From the NCBI RefSeq assembly GCF_015351025.1, contig NZ_JADKRV010000011.1, positions 58,830-122,829 on the forward strand: a stretch of DNA of 64,000 bases, in the 5' to 3' direction. The stretch comes from Curtobacterium sp. VKM Ac-1376 (GTDB lineage Bacteria; Actinomycetota; Actinomycetes; Actinomycetales; Microbacteriaceae). Each line of letters starts with the position of its first letter. Within the stretch, counting starts at the first letter, position 1. A model generated the notes under the pieces. That model ran no database searches. It was not told the origin of the DNA and saw only the letters and a list, made by a program, of their open reading frames with translations. The translations under genes were made by a program, and so were the position numbers. Positions 16,852 through 25,528 of this stretch are shown in pieces.

Positions 16852-17155
16852 TGCGGTCTCCTTGTCCGAGCCCGGTGCAGTACTGCTCCGAGCGGTGATC
16901 GTGTGTGCACCATCGAGACTGCCCGTGCTGCGAGCGTCGACCCAGGGTGCAGTGCTCCTAGGCGGAACGGTCCCGGTGCATGCCGGATCGCCCCGCAGGA
17001 GCGCCCCGCGGGCCCCTTCACCCGGGCAGGTTCGACATCTTCGCGCCGTCGCTTGCCTGCGATGCCGACCGCGGTCGTGGAGAGCTGAACGTCCGAGGCG
17101 GCGAGATGCGGCAAGGGTGAAACACCCGCACCGCACCTCGTACCGTCATCGACGG
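16852..17155. other. Intergenic stretch of 304 bases without a supported gene
   Basis: Frames here are short and arginine-rich. I see the ribosome site of the SnoaL-like gene at its lower end, but no hairpin or repeat elsewhere. It probably holds that gene's promoter. Confidence 0.5.
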
Positions 17156-17461
17156 TCAGCGCTCTTCGATGTCCGAGAAGAGCGGCATGAACGGCGTTCC
17201 GCTGCTGACGAGCTCGTGGAAGAGCTCACCCGCCGCGGGCACCGTCACTGCTGCTGATGCGTTCTCGTACGTCTCGAAGTACAGGTCGAGCGTGCGGTAG
17301 GCCGGCGTGGGGGTCTGGTCCTCCTTCGGCCAGACCTTTGCGGATTCCAGTCGCTGCAGGCCCGGGAGCTGTGCTGCCAGTTCGACTGCACGCTCGTAGG
17401 TGGGCTCGAACGCTGAGGGGTCAGCGGGGTTGTTGATGATGAAGGTGATCTTTGTAGCCAT
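17156..17461 (-). CDS. EthD family protein (copy 1)
   Basis: A 101-residue protein of the EthD/dimeric alpha-beta barrel type, with MATKITFIINNPADPSAFE at the start and LPGLQRLESAKVWPKED in the middle, matching EthD proteins that act with oxidative degradation systems. AAGGAG precedes the ATG. It follows the FAD disulfide reductase gene by 43 bases. A second copy at 20827-21132 differs at 18 of 101 residues by my alignment, so the two came from a duplication. Function within the operon is unknown; EthD proteins are often needed for, but not part of, a monooxygenase. Confidence 0.82.
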   Translation of the reverse strand: MATKITFIINNPADPSAFEPTYERAVELAAQLPGLQRLESAKVWPKEDQTPTPAYRTLDLYFETYENASAAVTVPAAGELFHELVSSGTPFMPLFSDIEER

Positions 17462-17504
17462 GAGGGTTACTCCTTGAGTTGGTGTTGTCGGTGGGTTGGG
17501 GTGA

Positions 17505-18944
17505 TCAGCGTGCGGCGGTCTCGAGGAGGCGGAGCCATATCTCGCTGATCGTGGGATAGGCCGGGACGGCGTGCCAGAGCCGGTCGAGGGGGACTTCGCC
17601 AGCGATGGCGATGGTGGCGGCGTGAGTGAGTTCGGCGACGTCGGGGCCGACGGCGGTGAAGCCGACCACCGTGTTGGTCTCCTCGTTGATGAGGAGGCTG
17701 GCGCGGCCGGCGTAGCCGTCCGCGTGCAGCGCTGCCCCTGCGACCGCACCGAGGTTGTATTCGACCGACCGCACTCGAAGACCCGCCTTCGCCGCGCTGG
17801 CGACCGTGTGACCAACGGTCGCGATCTCCGGGTCGGTGAAGATGACCTGGGGCACAGCGCGCTCGTCCGCGGTCGCGGTGTGCTGTCCCCAGGGGGTGTC
17901 GTCCACTGCGGTGCCGAGGGCGCGCGCGACGATGACGCTGCCGGCCGCGCGGGCCTGGTACTTGCCCTGATGCGTGAGGAGCGCGCGACGGTTGACGTCG
18001 CCGAGGGCGTAGAGCCAGCCGTCGCCCACCGGGTTGCCGCTTGCGTCGGTGACACGCAGCGTGTCATCGACCGACAGCCATGCACCGGCAGGGAGGCCGA
18101 TCTCATCGAGGCCCAGGTCATCGGTGTTCGGCTTGCGGCCGGTGGCAACGAGGAGCTCGTCCGCGTCGATGACCGTGCCGTCGTCAAGAGTGACGTGCAC
18201 GCTGCCGTTGGCGTCCCGGGCGACCAACGTGGGCGAGGCGCCTGCCAAGACCCGCACGCCTGAGTCGGTGAGGGACTCGACGACGTACCCGGCGGCATAC
18301 GGTTCGACGTTGGGAAGGATGCCGTTGCGGGCGATCAGTGTGACCGTCGAACCCAGTGCGCTGTAGGCCGTCGCCATCTCCGTTCCGACGACGCCACCGC
18401 CGATGATGGCGAGCCGGCCCGGGATGGTCCGCGCGGATGCGGCTTCCCTGCTGGTCCACGGCTGTACATCCGTCAGTCCAGAGATCGCTGGCAGTGCTGC
18501 GCTTGATCCGGTTGCGACGACGACTGCGTGACGCGCGGTCAGCGTGGTGACGGTCCCGTCGGCCGCGGTCGCGGTGACGGTTCTCGGGCCGCTGATACGG
18601 CCGTGGCCACGGACGAGCGTGATGCCAGCGCTGTTCAGCCAGTCGACCTGGCCGTCGTCGGACCAGTTCGAAGCGAACTGGTCGCGGCGAGTCAGCACGG
18701 CGTTCACGTCGAGGGTGCCGGTGACTGCGGCTGCGGCGCCGGGAAGCTGGCGGACCGCGCGGAGGGCGGCAGCGTCACGCAGGAGCGCCTTCGTGGGCAT
18801 GCATGCCCAGTAGGAGCATTCACCGCCTACGAGCTCGGACTCGATGATTGCCACGGTGAGTCCGCCTTGCACGACGCGGTCAGCGACGTTCTCTCCAACG
18901 GGGCCGGCGCCGATCACGAGGACGTCGAACGTTGCTGCGGTCAT
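17505..18944 (-). CDS. FAD-dependent pyridine nucleotide-disulfide oxidoreductase
   Basis: 479 residues of the mercuric reductase/dihydrolipoyl dehydrogenase class. The FAD loop is VIGAGPVGENVADRV. The redox pair is C43 and C48 in GGECSYWACMPTKALL, the correct CxxxxC spacing. The NAD(P) loop is IIGGGVVGTEMATAY, and the second FAD site is GWLYALGDVN. The C-terminal dimer domain has QVIFTDPEIATVG and ends with the HxxPT-like HAVPAYPTISE; the histidine is the proton relay. The enzyme should be active. The substrate may be a low-molecular-weight disulfide or quinone. It overlaps the HdeD-like gene by ATGA. Confidence 0.9.
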   Translation of the reverse strand: MTAATFDVLVIGAGPVGENVADRVVQGGLTVAIIESELVGGECSYWACMPTKALLRDAAALRAVRQLPGAAAAVTGTLDVNAVLTRRDQFASNWSDDGQVDWLNSAGITLVRGHGRISGPRTVTATAADGTVTTLTARHAVVVATGSSAALPAISGLTDVQPWTSREAASARTIPGRLAIIGGGVVGTEMATAYSALGSTVTLIARNGILPNVEPYAAGYVVESLTDSGVRVLAGASPTLVARDANGSVHVTLDDGTVIDADELLVATGRKPNTDDLGLDEIGLPAGAWLSVDDTLRVTDASGNPVGDGWLYALGDVNRRALLTHQGKYQARAAGSVIVARALGTAVDDTPWGQHTATADERAVPQVIFTDPEIATVGHTVASAAKAGLRVRSVEYNLGAVAGAALHADGYAGRASLLINEETNTVVGFTAVGPDVAELTHAATIAIAGEVPLDRLWHAVPAYPTISEIWLRLLETAAR

Positions 18945-19501
18945 CGGGTCTGCCCCTTGGCTGCGCGGCCGAGACGAAGAGCAGAGATCAAGAAGAAGAC
19001 CCCGCCGAGGACGGCGTAGCCGGCGAGCCCCGTGATGGAGGCTTCGGGGTTCGTTCCCATCGCGATGAACGCGATTCCGGCGAGGGTGGAGATTGCCCCA
19101 CTGATGATCATCGGCCACTGGCCGCCAAGAGCGCGGCGCGTGGTGGCAACGATGAGCTGGACGAGCCCGGTTGTGATTGCCCAGGCGCCCCAGACGATGA
19201 GTGCGGCGGAGGATCCCGAAGCAACGGCGATTCCGAGGCCGATCGCGGCCAGCAGGCTGAGGGCCATGTTGACGAACAATGCCGGCGTGGGCTTTGCCGT
19301 CTCGGACGTTCGGAAGTCGACGACGGCCGCAACCAGGTCGACCACCGGATACAGCACGAGCAGGGCGATGCTCAGTGGATTCAGCGTGGATGCGGCGACT
19401 GCGAAGATCGCCGCCCACACGATCGCGAATGCGAAGCGAGTGAAGTAGAGCTTCCGAAGCGCCGAAGCGGTTGCCGTGGAGCTCTGCTCGATGGTTGTCA
19501 T
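18941..19501 (-). CDS. HdeD/DUF308 family membrane protein
   Basis: 186 residues with about six membrane helices, beginning FTRFAFAIVWAAIFAVAASTL. The repeated pattern (LNPLSIALLVLYPVVDLVAAVVDF, later IISGAISTLAGIAFIAMG) is that of DUF308/HdeD proteins, linked to acid or stress resistance. The ATG at 19501 is used; the longer frame would run through the operator. It is the first gene of an operon with the FAD disulfide reductase and EthD genes, and starts 27 bases downstream of the palindrome at 19528-19549. Confidence 0.8.
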   Translation of the reverse strand: MTTIEQSSTATASALRKLYFTRFAFAIVWAAIFAVAASTLNPLSIALLVLYPVVDLVAAVVDFRTSETAKPTPALFVNMALSLLAAIGLGIAVASGSSAALIVWGAWAITTGLVQLIVATTRRALGGQWPMIISGAISTLAGIAFIAMGTNPEASITGLAGYAVLGGVFFLISALRLGRAAKGQTR

Positions 19502-19527
19502 GGGGTCCTGTCTTTCTGATGCGGGAT

Positions 19528-19549
19528 GTAGAGTTACTAGTACGTCTAC
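19528..19549. promoter_or_regulatory. Shared palindromic operator, copy 1 (upstream of HdeD-like operon)
   Basis: A 22-bp imperfect palindrome: GTAGA and TCTAC at the ends, TACTAGTA in the centre, and two mismatched pairs between. The same 25 bases, including CAAG after the palindrome, recur exactly at 22160-22184. Identity at two distant promoters points to one regulator, most simply the TetR encoded at 22261. Confidence 0.75.
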
Positions 19550-19789
19550 AAGGAGAGTAGGACTGTCCGGCAGGCCGCGCAACCCCTCGAACGAAAATCG
19601 TCCGCGTCCGGTGTCGTCACGGATTCTGGGGTACCTCTGAGCGGTCCCGGGCGCACAAGATCGGTGTCATGTGGCTGCCGTGCGCTCTTCAGTGGCGGCT
19701 CCGGAGGAGAACCGCTCAGTGCCGCCAGATGGCTGCACAGCTGGCATAGCAGCCGGACTGGTCGGGGCGAGGCGTCTACCGTGCAGCCC

Positions 19790-20587
19790 ATGACACGTCT
19801 TGATCTCTCCGGCCGAACAGCGCTCGTCACTGGATCCACCCAGGGGATCGGCCTCGCCATCGCTACCGACCTGGCTCGCGCCGGCGCATCAGTTGTCGTC
19901 AACGGACGCTCTGATGACGGCGTGCGACGCGCTGTCACGGCGGTCCGGGAGGCAGTTGCGGGGGCGGAGGTTGACGGTGTCGCCGCAGATCTCGCCACTG
20001 AGGACGGCGCAGCAGCGGTTCTCGCTCGCTTCCCGCAGGTTGACTGCCTCGTCAACAACCTCGGGATCTTCGGCAGCCGCGACCCGTTCGAGATCTCGGA
20101 TGAGGAGTGGCGTCGGTACTTCGATGTGAACGTCCTCGCCGCGGTTCGCCTGATGCGAGCGTTCCTGCCGGGCATGGTCGAGCGGGGGTTTGGTCGCGTC
20201 ATCTCGATCGCCAGCGACTCCGCCGTGGTGATCCCTGCGGAGATGATCCACTACGGCATGACGAAGACCGCGCTCCTTGCCGTTTCGCGGGGCTTTGCGA
20301 AAGCGGTCAAGGGCACGGGGGTCACGGTGAACACGGTCATCGCCGGTCCGACGCACACCGGCGGTGTCGAGGAGTTCGTTGGCGAGTTGGTCGGCACCGA
20401 CTTGCCGTGGGACGAGGCGCAACGTGCGTTCATGCGGGAGCACCGCCCGCAATCGCTCGTCGAGCGCTTGCTCGAGCCCGAGGAAGTGGCCCACATGGTG
20501 ACGTACCTCGCGTCGGATCTCGCCTCGGCGACGACCGGCGGAGCTCTTCGGGCGGACGGGGGATACGTCGACTCGATCCTGCCCTGA
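19790..20587 (+). CDS. SDR family oxidoreductase
   Basis: 265 residues: MTRLDLSGRTALVTGSTQGIGLAIATDL gives the cofactor site, VDCLVNNLGIFG the NNxG motif, SIASDSAVV the serine region, and YGMTKTALLAVSRG the YxxxK motif. An EEVAHMVTYLASDLAS segment and GGALRADGGYVDSI close it. The ATG at 19790 has no clear ribosome site, so a leaderless transcript is possible; upstream frame extension is low-quality sequence. It faces away from the HdeD-like operon but is separated from it by about 240 bases. Substrate unknown. Confidence 0.88.
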   Translation: MTRLDLSGRTALVTGSTQGIGLAIATDLARAGASVVVNGRSDDGVRRAVTAVREAVAGAEVDGVAADLATEDGAAAVLARFPQVDCLVNNLGIFGSRDPFEISDEEWRRYFDVNVLAAVRLMRAFLPGMVERGFGRVISIASDSAVVIPAEMIHYGMTKTALLAVSRGFAKAVKGTGVTVNTVIAGPTHTGGVEEFVGELVGTDLPWDEAQRAFMREHRPQSLVERLLEPEEVAHMVTYLASDLASATTGGALRADGGYVDSILP

Positions 20588-20786
20588 CGCCGGAGCGGCT
20601 TGAGGCGTCCGGCGTAAACGTGATCCACGATCAGACGGTGCCGTCGTGGTGCGCAATCCGAGGCGTCGGCGCGTCTGTCCGGTGCTGCTTCGACTGTTCT
20701 CACTCGTAACCGGTTTGCTCACGCCGCTGTGAGCGGATCGCTCAGCGGGCCATCGATCCTTGCCCGCGTGCTCGGCGGAACGACAA

Positions 20787-20816
20787 ATGAGGGCCCCGCT
20801 TTCGCGGGGCCCTCAT
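20787..20816. terminator. Bidirectional terminator hairpin
   Basis: A perfect 13-bp stem (ATGAGGGCCCCGC with GCGGGGCCCTCAT) and TTTC loop lies between the SDR gene and the convergent second EthD gene. Confidence 0.85.
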
Positions 20817-20826
20817 GTTGCTGCGC

Positions 20827-21132
20827 TCAGCGCGCTTCGATGTCGGAGAAGAGCGGCGTGAAGGGCGTTCCGCTGCCGATGAGTTCACGGAAGAGCCCAC
20901 CTGCGGCCGGCACCTCCACCGCTGCTGATGCGCTCTCGTAGCTCTCGAAGTAGAGATCGAGCGTCCGGTACGCCGGCGTGGGGGTCTTGTCTTCCTTTGG
21001 CCAGACCTTCGCCGACTCGATCCGCTGCAGGCCCGGGAGCTGCGCTGCGTATTGGATGACTCGCTTGTAGGCGGGCTCGAAAGCCGACGGATCAGCGGGG
21101 TTGTCGATGATGAAAGTGATCTTGGTGGCCAT
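20827..21132 (-). CDS. EthD family protein (copy 2)
   Basis: A 101-residue EthD-type protein, about 82 percent identical to the protein at 17156-17461 by my hand alignment; the changes cluster around residues 21-28 and 79-92. The ATG has GGAGGG upstream. It lies alone between a terminator and the hydrolase gene. The conserved core (SAKVWPKED, TLDLYFE) suggests both copies are functional. It may act with a different partner from copy 1, or provide dosage. Confidence 0.82.
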   Translation of the reverse strand: MATKITFIIDNPADPSAFEPAYKRVIQYAAQLPGLQRIESAKVWPKEDKTPTPAYRTLDLYFESYESASAAVEVPAAGGLFRELIGSGTPFTPLFSDIEAR

Positions 21133-21258
21133 GAGAGGCCCTCCTAGTGTGGTGAATTGATCAGTTGTGGTGGATGGACTGAGGGTCGGGCTGTGGTTCC
21201 GAACGATCGACGCCTCGTGGTGACAATGGGCGGCCCGTCAGAGCGGCCCGTTGCCCGG

Positions 21259-22116
21259 TTACTTCGTGTGCTTTGCGGCCTTCTCGATGACGTGGGCGAC
21301 CGTGTTCGGCTCCTTCACCATGGCGAGGTGTCCTGCATCGACCTTGGTGACCGACGAGTCAGCTCGGTGGGCCATCTTGAGCTGGAGCGACAGCGGGATG
21401 CTGGCGTCCTTGGTGCCCGCGACGTACCAGGAGGGCAGCTTGGTCCACGCCTGCTCGCCGGTGGCCGTCTCGCTCACGGCGCCGAAGGTGATGGGGCGCT
21501 GCTTGGAGTAGAACTCGGCCTGCGTCGCCTTCGGGAGACCGTTCGCGAAGCCGGGCCCGAAGGCTTCCTCCTTCAGGAAGAGGTCTGCGTCGCCGTTCGT
21601 GGCGCCCGGGTAGGGGACGGTGTCGAAGAGCTGGGTCGGGTCAACCGGTCCAGCGCTGTTCAGCAGCCCGAGCACGCTTTCACCCTTGGCCGGAACGAAC
21701 GCGTCGACGTACACGAGACCGCGCACGTCGGGGTCGGTCAATGCGGCCTGGCCCACGACGGCGCCGCCGTAGGAGTGCCCGACGAGGATGACCGGCCCAC
21801 TGGTGCGGGTCTTGAGGAAGGACGCCAGGTAGTCCGAGTCCCCGCTCAGGGAGCGAAGCGGGTTGGCGAAGTCGAGGACGTCGTACCCGTCCTTCGTCAG
21901 GATGTTCTGCACCTTGTCGAAGGAGCTGGCGTCAGTCCACGCGCCATGCACGAGGACCACGGTCGGCTTGGCCGCCGAGTGCTTGGGGGAGTCGGCAGAG
22001 GCCGCCCCGGACGTGAGTCCCGTTCCGAGTGCCACTCCCGCCACCGCAGCGATGCTTGCGGCGATGGTGATGAGGCGCTTCTTGGGGCTCCAGGTTGAAA
22101 CGGTGGTGTGGGTCAT
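21259..22116 (-). CDS. Secreted alpha/beta hydrolase
   Basis: 285 residues. A signal peptide is clear: KKR, a hydrophobic run (LITIAASIAAVAGVALG) and a cleavage-type ASA near residue 41. The mature enzyme has the oxyanion segment VLVHGAWTDASSF, the nucleophile elbow GHSYGG, an Asp near VAGTKDASIP and the His in DAGHLAMVKEP. It looks like a complete serine hydrolase or esterase that acts outside the membrane. It is divergent from the TetR gene and shares the palindromic operator. A smaller, unsecreted relative with the same GHSYGG elbow lies at 57387. Confidence 0.85.
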   Translation of the reverse strand: MTHTTVSTWSPKKRLITIAASIAAVAGVALGTGLTSGAASADSPKHSAAKPTVVLVHGAWTDASSFDKVQNILTKDGYDVLDFANPLRSLSGDSDYLASFLKTRTSGPVILVGHSYGGAVVGQAALTDPDVRGLVYVDAFVPAKGESVLGLLNSAGPVDPTQLFDTVPYPGATNGDADLFLKEEAFGPGFANGLPKATQAEFYSKQRPITFGAVSETATGEQAWTKLPSWYVAGTKDASIPLSLQLKMAHRADSSVTKVDAGHLAMVKEPNTVAHVIEKAAKHTK

Positions 22117-22159
22117 GATCTCTTTCTTGTCCTGGCCGAGCACGGGACCTTCCCGTGTT

Positions 22160-22181
22160 GTAGAGTTACTAGTACGTCTAC
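22160..22181. promoter_or_regulatory. Shared palindromic operator, copy 2 (hydrolase / TetR intergenic)
   Basis: Exact second copy of the 22-bp imperfect palindrome seen at 19528-19549, here between the divergent hydrolase gene (starts 22116) and TetR gene (starts 22261). TTGTAG and TACAAG boxes at its edges could be parts of overlapping promoters on either strand. This is the expected position for autoregulation by the TetR protein. Confidence 0.8.
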
Positions 22182-22260
22182 AAGAGTGACAGTAGGCTTC
22201 GACCTCGGTTCGCGCAAGCTATGCCGAGAAAAAATTCTTGACAGCAGGAAGGATGACGAC

Positions 22261-22863
22261 ATGACACAGGCAGGTGAAGAAGCGGGAGCACAGAACGTCC
22301 CGCAGCGGGGCTCCACACGGGATCGCATCCTCGAAGCGGCGACGGTGCTCTTCTACGAGAACGGGATCCGCGCCACCAGCGCGGATCGGGTGATCGAGCG
22401 AGTGGGGATCACGAAAGTCACCTTCTACCGTCACTTCCGGACGAAGGATGACCTCGTCGTGGCCTATCTCGAGCGGCGCGCCGCTTGGGAGCGCAGCGCG
22501 GTCGACCATGCTCGGGCCTCCAGCACGAGCGCGCTCGAGGCACTCCGGCTCATGGCTCAGGGCATCGGCGGGGAGAGTTGCCGTCCGGGCTTCCGCGGCT
22601 GCCCCTTCATCAACGCTGCCGCTGAGTACCCTGACCCCGAGCACCCCGTTCGCGTGACGGTCGACGCTCACCGACGCTGGTTCCACCAAGCGATGGCCGA
22701 GATTGTCGAGCAGGCTCGGGTCCCCGACCTCGCGGTCGCCGCCGATCAGCTCGTCATGCTTCGAGACGGCGCCATGGTCAGCGGCTACCTCAGCGACCCT
22801 GAACGGGTAGCCGCAACCCTTGAGACCGGTTACCGCGCTGTCCTCGGGGCTGCGACCGTCTAG
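22261..22863 (+). CDS. TetR family regulator, probable controller of the 16-22 kb block
   Basis: 200 residues with a standard TetR helix-turn-helix (TRDRILEAATVLFYENGI, then TKVTFYRHFRTKDDLV). The ligand domain holds CRPGFRGCPFINAAAEYPDPEHPVR, a two-cysteine motif frequent in TetR proteins that control redox or electrophile responses. AGGAAGGA lies just before the ATG. The palindrome shared with the operon that encodes a disulfide reductase suggests it senses an oxidised or electrophilic compound. Ligand and direct binding are inferred. Confidence 0.9.
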   Translation: MTQAGEEAGAQNVPQRGSTRDRILEAATVLFYENGIRATSADRVIERVGITKVTFYRHFRTKDDLVVAYLERRAAWERSAVDHARASSTSALEALRLMAQGIGGESCRPGFRGCPFINAAAEYPDPEHPVRVTVDAHRRWFHQAMAEIVEQARVPDLAVAADQLVMLRDGAMVSGYLSDPERVAATLETGYRAVLGAATV

Positions 22864-23040
22864 AGGCCGAGACCGGAGCGCTGCAGTATCCGCTGTCCGC
22901 CAGCGCCCCGCGTCCCTCGCCCCAGCTCAGCCTGCGCACCGCTCCCACAGCCCCGTCGCCGCTGCATCCCGGCTGCAGGCAGCACGCGCATGCTGAGTCC
23001 CGCAAGGGCGTCCCTGTACCTGGCCGGGTACGTTCGAAGC

Positions 23041-24099
23041 ATGTCAATTGCCCTCCCGGACTCCGGGATCATCACGCAGCGCCCGATGCAGATGCCGAGC
23101 GCTCGTGGCCCGCTCAGCCGGGAGCTTCAGCGCATCCTGTCCGGCGATGCGGACGCAGAAGCGCTGCTCGACGTTGCTCACACCGTCGTCGCCGACTCCC
23201 CGGACGTCGTCCGCGACGATGATCTGCAGCTCGCCCTGTTCGTCCTGTACGAGCTCCACTACGGCGGGATCAGCGGTGTCGACGATCGATGGGAGTGGAA
23301 CCCGGCACTCATCGCCGCGCGCACCGTTCTCGAGGACGCCTTCGAAGCCGCGCTCCGGGACCGTGTTCCCGTGCCCGAGCGCCCGGAGGCGACCTCCGCA
23401 GCAGTGAGCGCGTGTCTCTTCGAACTGACAGCGGCCGACGCAGGTCCGAGCGTCTCGCGGTACCTCGCGCGCCGAGCGACCGAGGAGCAGGCTCGCGAGT
23501 TCCTGGTGCAGCGGTCCGTCTACACGCTCAAGGAGGCCGACCCCCACAGCTGGGCGATCCCGCGTCTGTCCGGTCGTGCGAAGGCGGCACTGGTGGAGAT
23601 CCAGTCCGACGAGTACGGGGGCGGCCGCCCGCACCGGATGCACAGTGCGATCTTCACTCGCACAGTGCGCGCTGCCGGGCTCGACGACGCGTACGGTGCG
23701 TACGTCGACCAGGTCCCCGCGATCACCCTCGCGGCCGTCAACACGATGACCCTGTTCGGCCTGCACCGACGCCTTCGCGGCGCCGTCGTGGGGCACCTCG
23801 CGGCCTTCGAGATGACGTCGTCGATCCCGAGCAAGTTCTACGCGGACGGGTTCCGGCGGCTCGGATACGACTCGGATGCGACGTGGTACTTCGACGAGCA
23901 CGTCGAAGCAGACGCGGTGCACGAACAGATCGCGGGGAGTGATCTGGCTGGCGGCCTCGCCGAATCCGACCCCGAACTGCTCGATGACATCCTCTTCGGA
24001 GCGGCAGCGTGCCTGACCGTGGAGGGCTGGGCCGGCGAGCACATGCTCACCGCCTGGTCCGACGACCGGACTTCGCTGCGCACCGCGATCACCGGATGA
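23041..24099 (+). CDS. Iron-containing redox enzyme family protein (heme-oxygenase-like fold)
   Basis: 352 residues, largely helical. Features of the iron-containing redox enzyme group include LFVLYELHYGGISGVDDRWEW, EIQSDEYGGGRPHRMHSAIF (acidic and histidine ligands of a possible di-iron site) and FEMTSSIPSKFYADGFRRLG with YFDEHVEADAVHE near the end. These enzymes have a TenA/heme-oxygenase-like fold and several members perform oxidative reactions on small molecules. The ATG at 23041 is chosen. Its stop overlaps the start of a CDGSH iron-sulfur protein, a common pairing, so that protein may deliver electrons. Confidence 0.82.
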   Translation: MSIALPDSGIITQRPMQMPSARGPLSRELQRILSGDADAEALLDVAHTVVADSPDVVRDDDLQLALFVLYELHYGGISGVDDRWEWNPALIAARTVLEDAFEAALRDRVPVPERPEATSAAVSACLFELTAADAGPSVSRYLARRATEEQAREFLVQRSVYTLKEADPHSWAIPRLSGRAKAALVEIQSDEYGGGRPHRMHSAIFTRTVRAAGLDDAYGAYVDQVPAITLAAVNTMTLFGLHRRLRGAVVGHLAAFEMTSSIPSKFYADGFRRLGYDSDATWYFDEHVEADAVHEQIAGSDLAGGLAESDPELLDDILFGAAACLTVEGWAGEHMLTAWSDDRTSLRTAITG

Positions 24100-24350
24100 G
24101 CGACGCGCACCCCCTGTCGGGCGAAGACCAGCATGACGACGAGGTGTCGATCGTTGCCTACCCGAACGGCCCGTTCCTCGTGAGGGGCCCGGTCAGGTTC
24201 ACGACACCCGACGGCGAAGCGCTCCCGCCGGGGCGTCGGACGGTGGCCCTCTGCCGCTGCGGAAAATCTCTGCGCAAACCGTTCTGCGACGGTACCCACA
24301 AGATGATCGGGTTCGTCACCGAACCGGAACCGAGACCGGAACACGACTGA
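24096..24350 (+). CDS. CDGSH-type iron-sulfur domain protein
   Basis: 84 residues with the complete 2Fe-2S motif: C53 and C55 in ALCRCGKS, C64 and H68 in PFCDGTHK. This three-Cys, one-His ligation is the hallmark of CDGSH (mitoNEET-like) proteins. The ATG overlaps the TGA of the preceding redox enzyme (ATGA), so the pair is translationally coupled. Likely an electron donor or sensor for that enzyme. Confidence 0.93.
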   Translation: MSDAHPLSGEDQHDDEVSIVAYPNGPFLVRGPVRFTTPDGEALPPGRRTVALCRCGKSLRKPFCDGTHKMIGFVTEPEPRPEHD

Positions 24351-24379
24351 TCAGGGATCGGCCGGGCGGCGCAGGGAGG

Positions 24380-24418
24380 CGCACGGTCCCGCGTACGCAC
24401 AGTGCGCGGGACCGTGCG
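24380..24418. terminator. Hairpin between convergent genes
   Basis: CGCACGGTCCCGCG pairs perfectly with CGCGGGACCGTGCG (14 bp) around an 11-base loop, between the CDGSH gene and the convergent small gene at 24421. Confidence 0.8.
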
Positions 24419-24420
24419 CG

Positions 24421-24762
24421 TCAGGACTGCTGGTCGGCCTCCGCGGCGTCCGCCAGGTCCGTCCGCGTGTTCGCGTGGATCGGCTCGCTGTGCCCGAACG
24501 TCTTCGCGGCCGCGCGCAGGCGCCCGACGAACTCCCGGTCGTCCATCTCGAGCTCGTCCTCTTCCGCGTCCTCGATGACGATCTCGCTCGATGGTCCGAT
24601 GAGGATCTTCGTGGTGGTCATCGTCCCGTCGTCGGCAACCGCGGGCACGTCGACGGTGTCGGCCCGGTCGCCTCCGGCGAGGGCTGCGGCGTACTCGATC
24701 ACGGCATCGGCGACGTCGTCACCGACCAGGATCGTGGTGCCGTCGTAGTGGATGTGCTTCAT
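24421..24762 (-). CDS. Hypothetical acidic protein
   Basis: 113 residues, not recognised. It begins MKHIHYDGTTILVGDDVADAVIEYAAALAGG, a compact alpha/beta start, and has a strongly acidic middle (VIEDAEEDELEMDDREF) followed by a basic helix (VGRLRAAAKTFG). No membrane segment or metal motif. The ATG has a purine-rich site upstream. It lies between a terminator and the BioY gene, on the same strand as BioY but 130 bases downstream of it. Confidence 0.7.
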   Translation of the reverse strand: MKHIHYDGTTILVGDDVADAVIEYAAALAGGDRADTVDVPAVADDGTMTTTKILIGPSSEIVIEDAEEDELEMDDREFVGRLRAAAKTFGHSEPIHANTRTDLADAAEADQQS

Positions 24763-24892
24763 CGCGTGCTCCTTCCCCGACCCATTGAAACCTGCGGCTC
24801 GGGAACCGGTTTCAGGATGACCGCTGCACGCGGTGGCCCGGTTCCTCGGCGGGCAGCGGAGCCGGGAGGGAGCGGGACTTCTGACGGAGCGC

Positions 24893-25486
24893 TCACCGGA
24901 GGGCGGCTGCACCGAGCGTGGCGGTCCACCCGAGGGAGATCACGCCGGCACCGATCAGGGTCTTCACCACGCCACCGAGGACGAACGGGTACAGCCCGTA
25001 CTGCAGGGTCTGCGGCACGTCGAGGCCGAGCGCCACCGCGAGCCAGGCCATCCCGGCGACGAAGGTCACGACGGTGCCGAGGGCGAAGGACAGCAGCGCG
25101 TTCCGCAGCGGCCGGTCACCGAAGCGCTCCGCGACCCAGCCGACCAGGGCCGCGGCGGCGACGAAGCCGACGACGTAGCCGCCGGAGGGGCCGACGAGCA
25201 CGCCGACGCCGGCCGAGCCGTCCGCGAAGACCGGCAGCCCGACGACGCCGAGCAGCGCGTAGACGAGCATCGACAGGGCGCCGCGACGGGCACCGAGGGC
25301 ACTGCCGACGAGCAGCACGGCCAGGGTCTGCCCGGTGATCGGGACGGGCCAGAGTGGGACGGACACCTGCGCGGCACCGGCGGTCAGCAGCGCGCCGCCG
25401 AGGACCAGGGCAGTGCTGACGACCGCGGTGCGGGGGAGCAGGGCGTCGGCGAGCGGACGGTGTGCGGCGGGGGTGATCGTGGTCAT
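24893..25486 (-). CDS. bioY: Biotin transporter BioY
   Basis: 197 residues with six membrane helices and BioY hallmarks: VSVPLWPVPITGQTLAVLLVG (the P-x-P-x-T/S-x-Q region), LGARRGALSMLVYALLGVVGLPVF and GPSGGYVVGF. BioY is the substrate-binding membrane component for biotin uptake, alone or with an ECF module. GAGGAACC precedes the ATG. It is the last gene of the urea carboxylase operon, 42 bases after the TetR gene. Urea carboxylase carries biotin, so co-expression makes functional sense. Confidence 0.93.
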   Translation of the reverse strand: MTTITPAAHRPLADALLPRTAVVSTALVLGGALLTAGAAQVSVPLWPVPITGQTLAVLLVGSALGARRGALSMLVYALLGVVGLPVFADGSAGVGVLVGPSGGYVVGFVAAAALVGWVAERFGDRPLRNALLSFALGTVVTFVAGMAWLAVALGLDVPQTLQYGLYPFVLGGVVKTLIGAGVISLGWTATLGAAALR

Positions 25487-25528
25487 GGTGGTTCCTCGCT
25501 GGTGAGAGGGAGCGGCGGGAGAAAGGGG

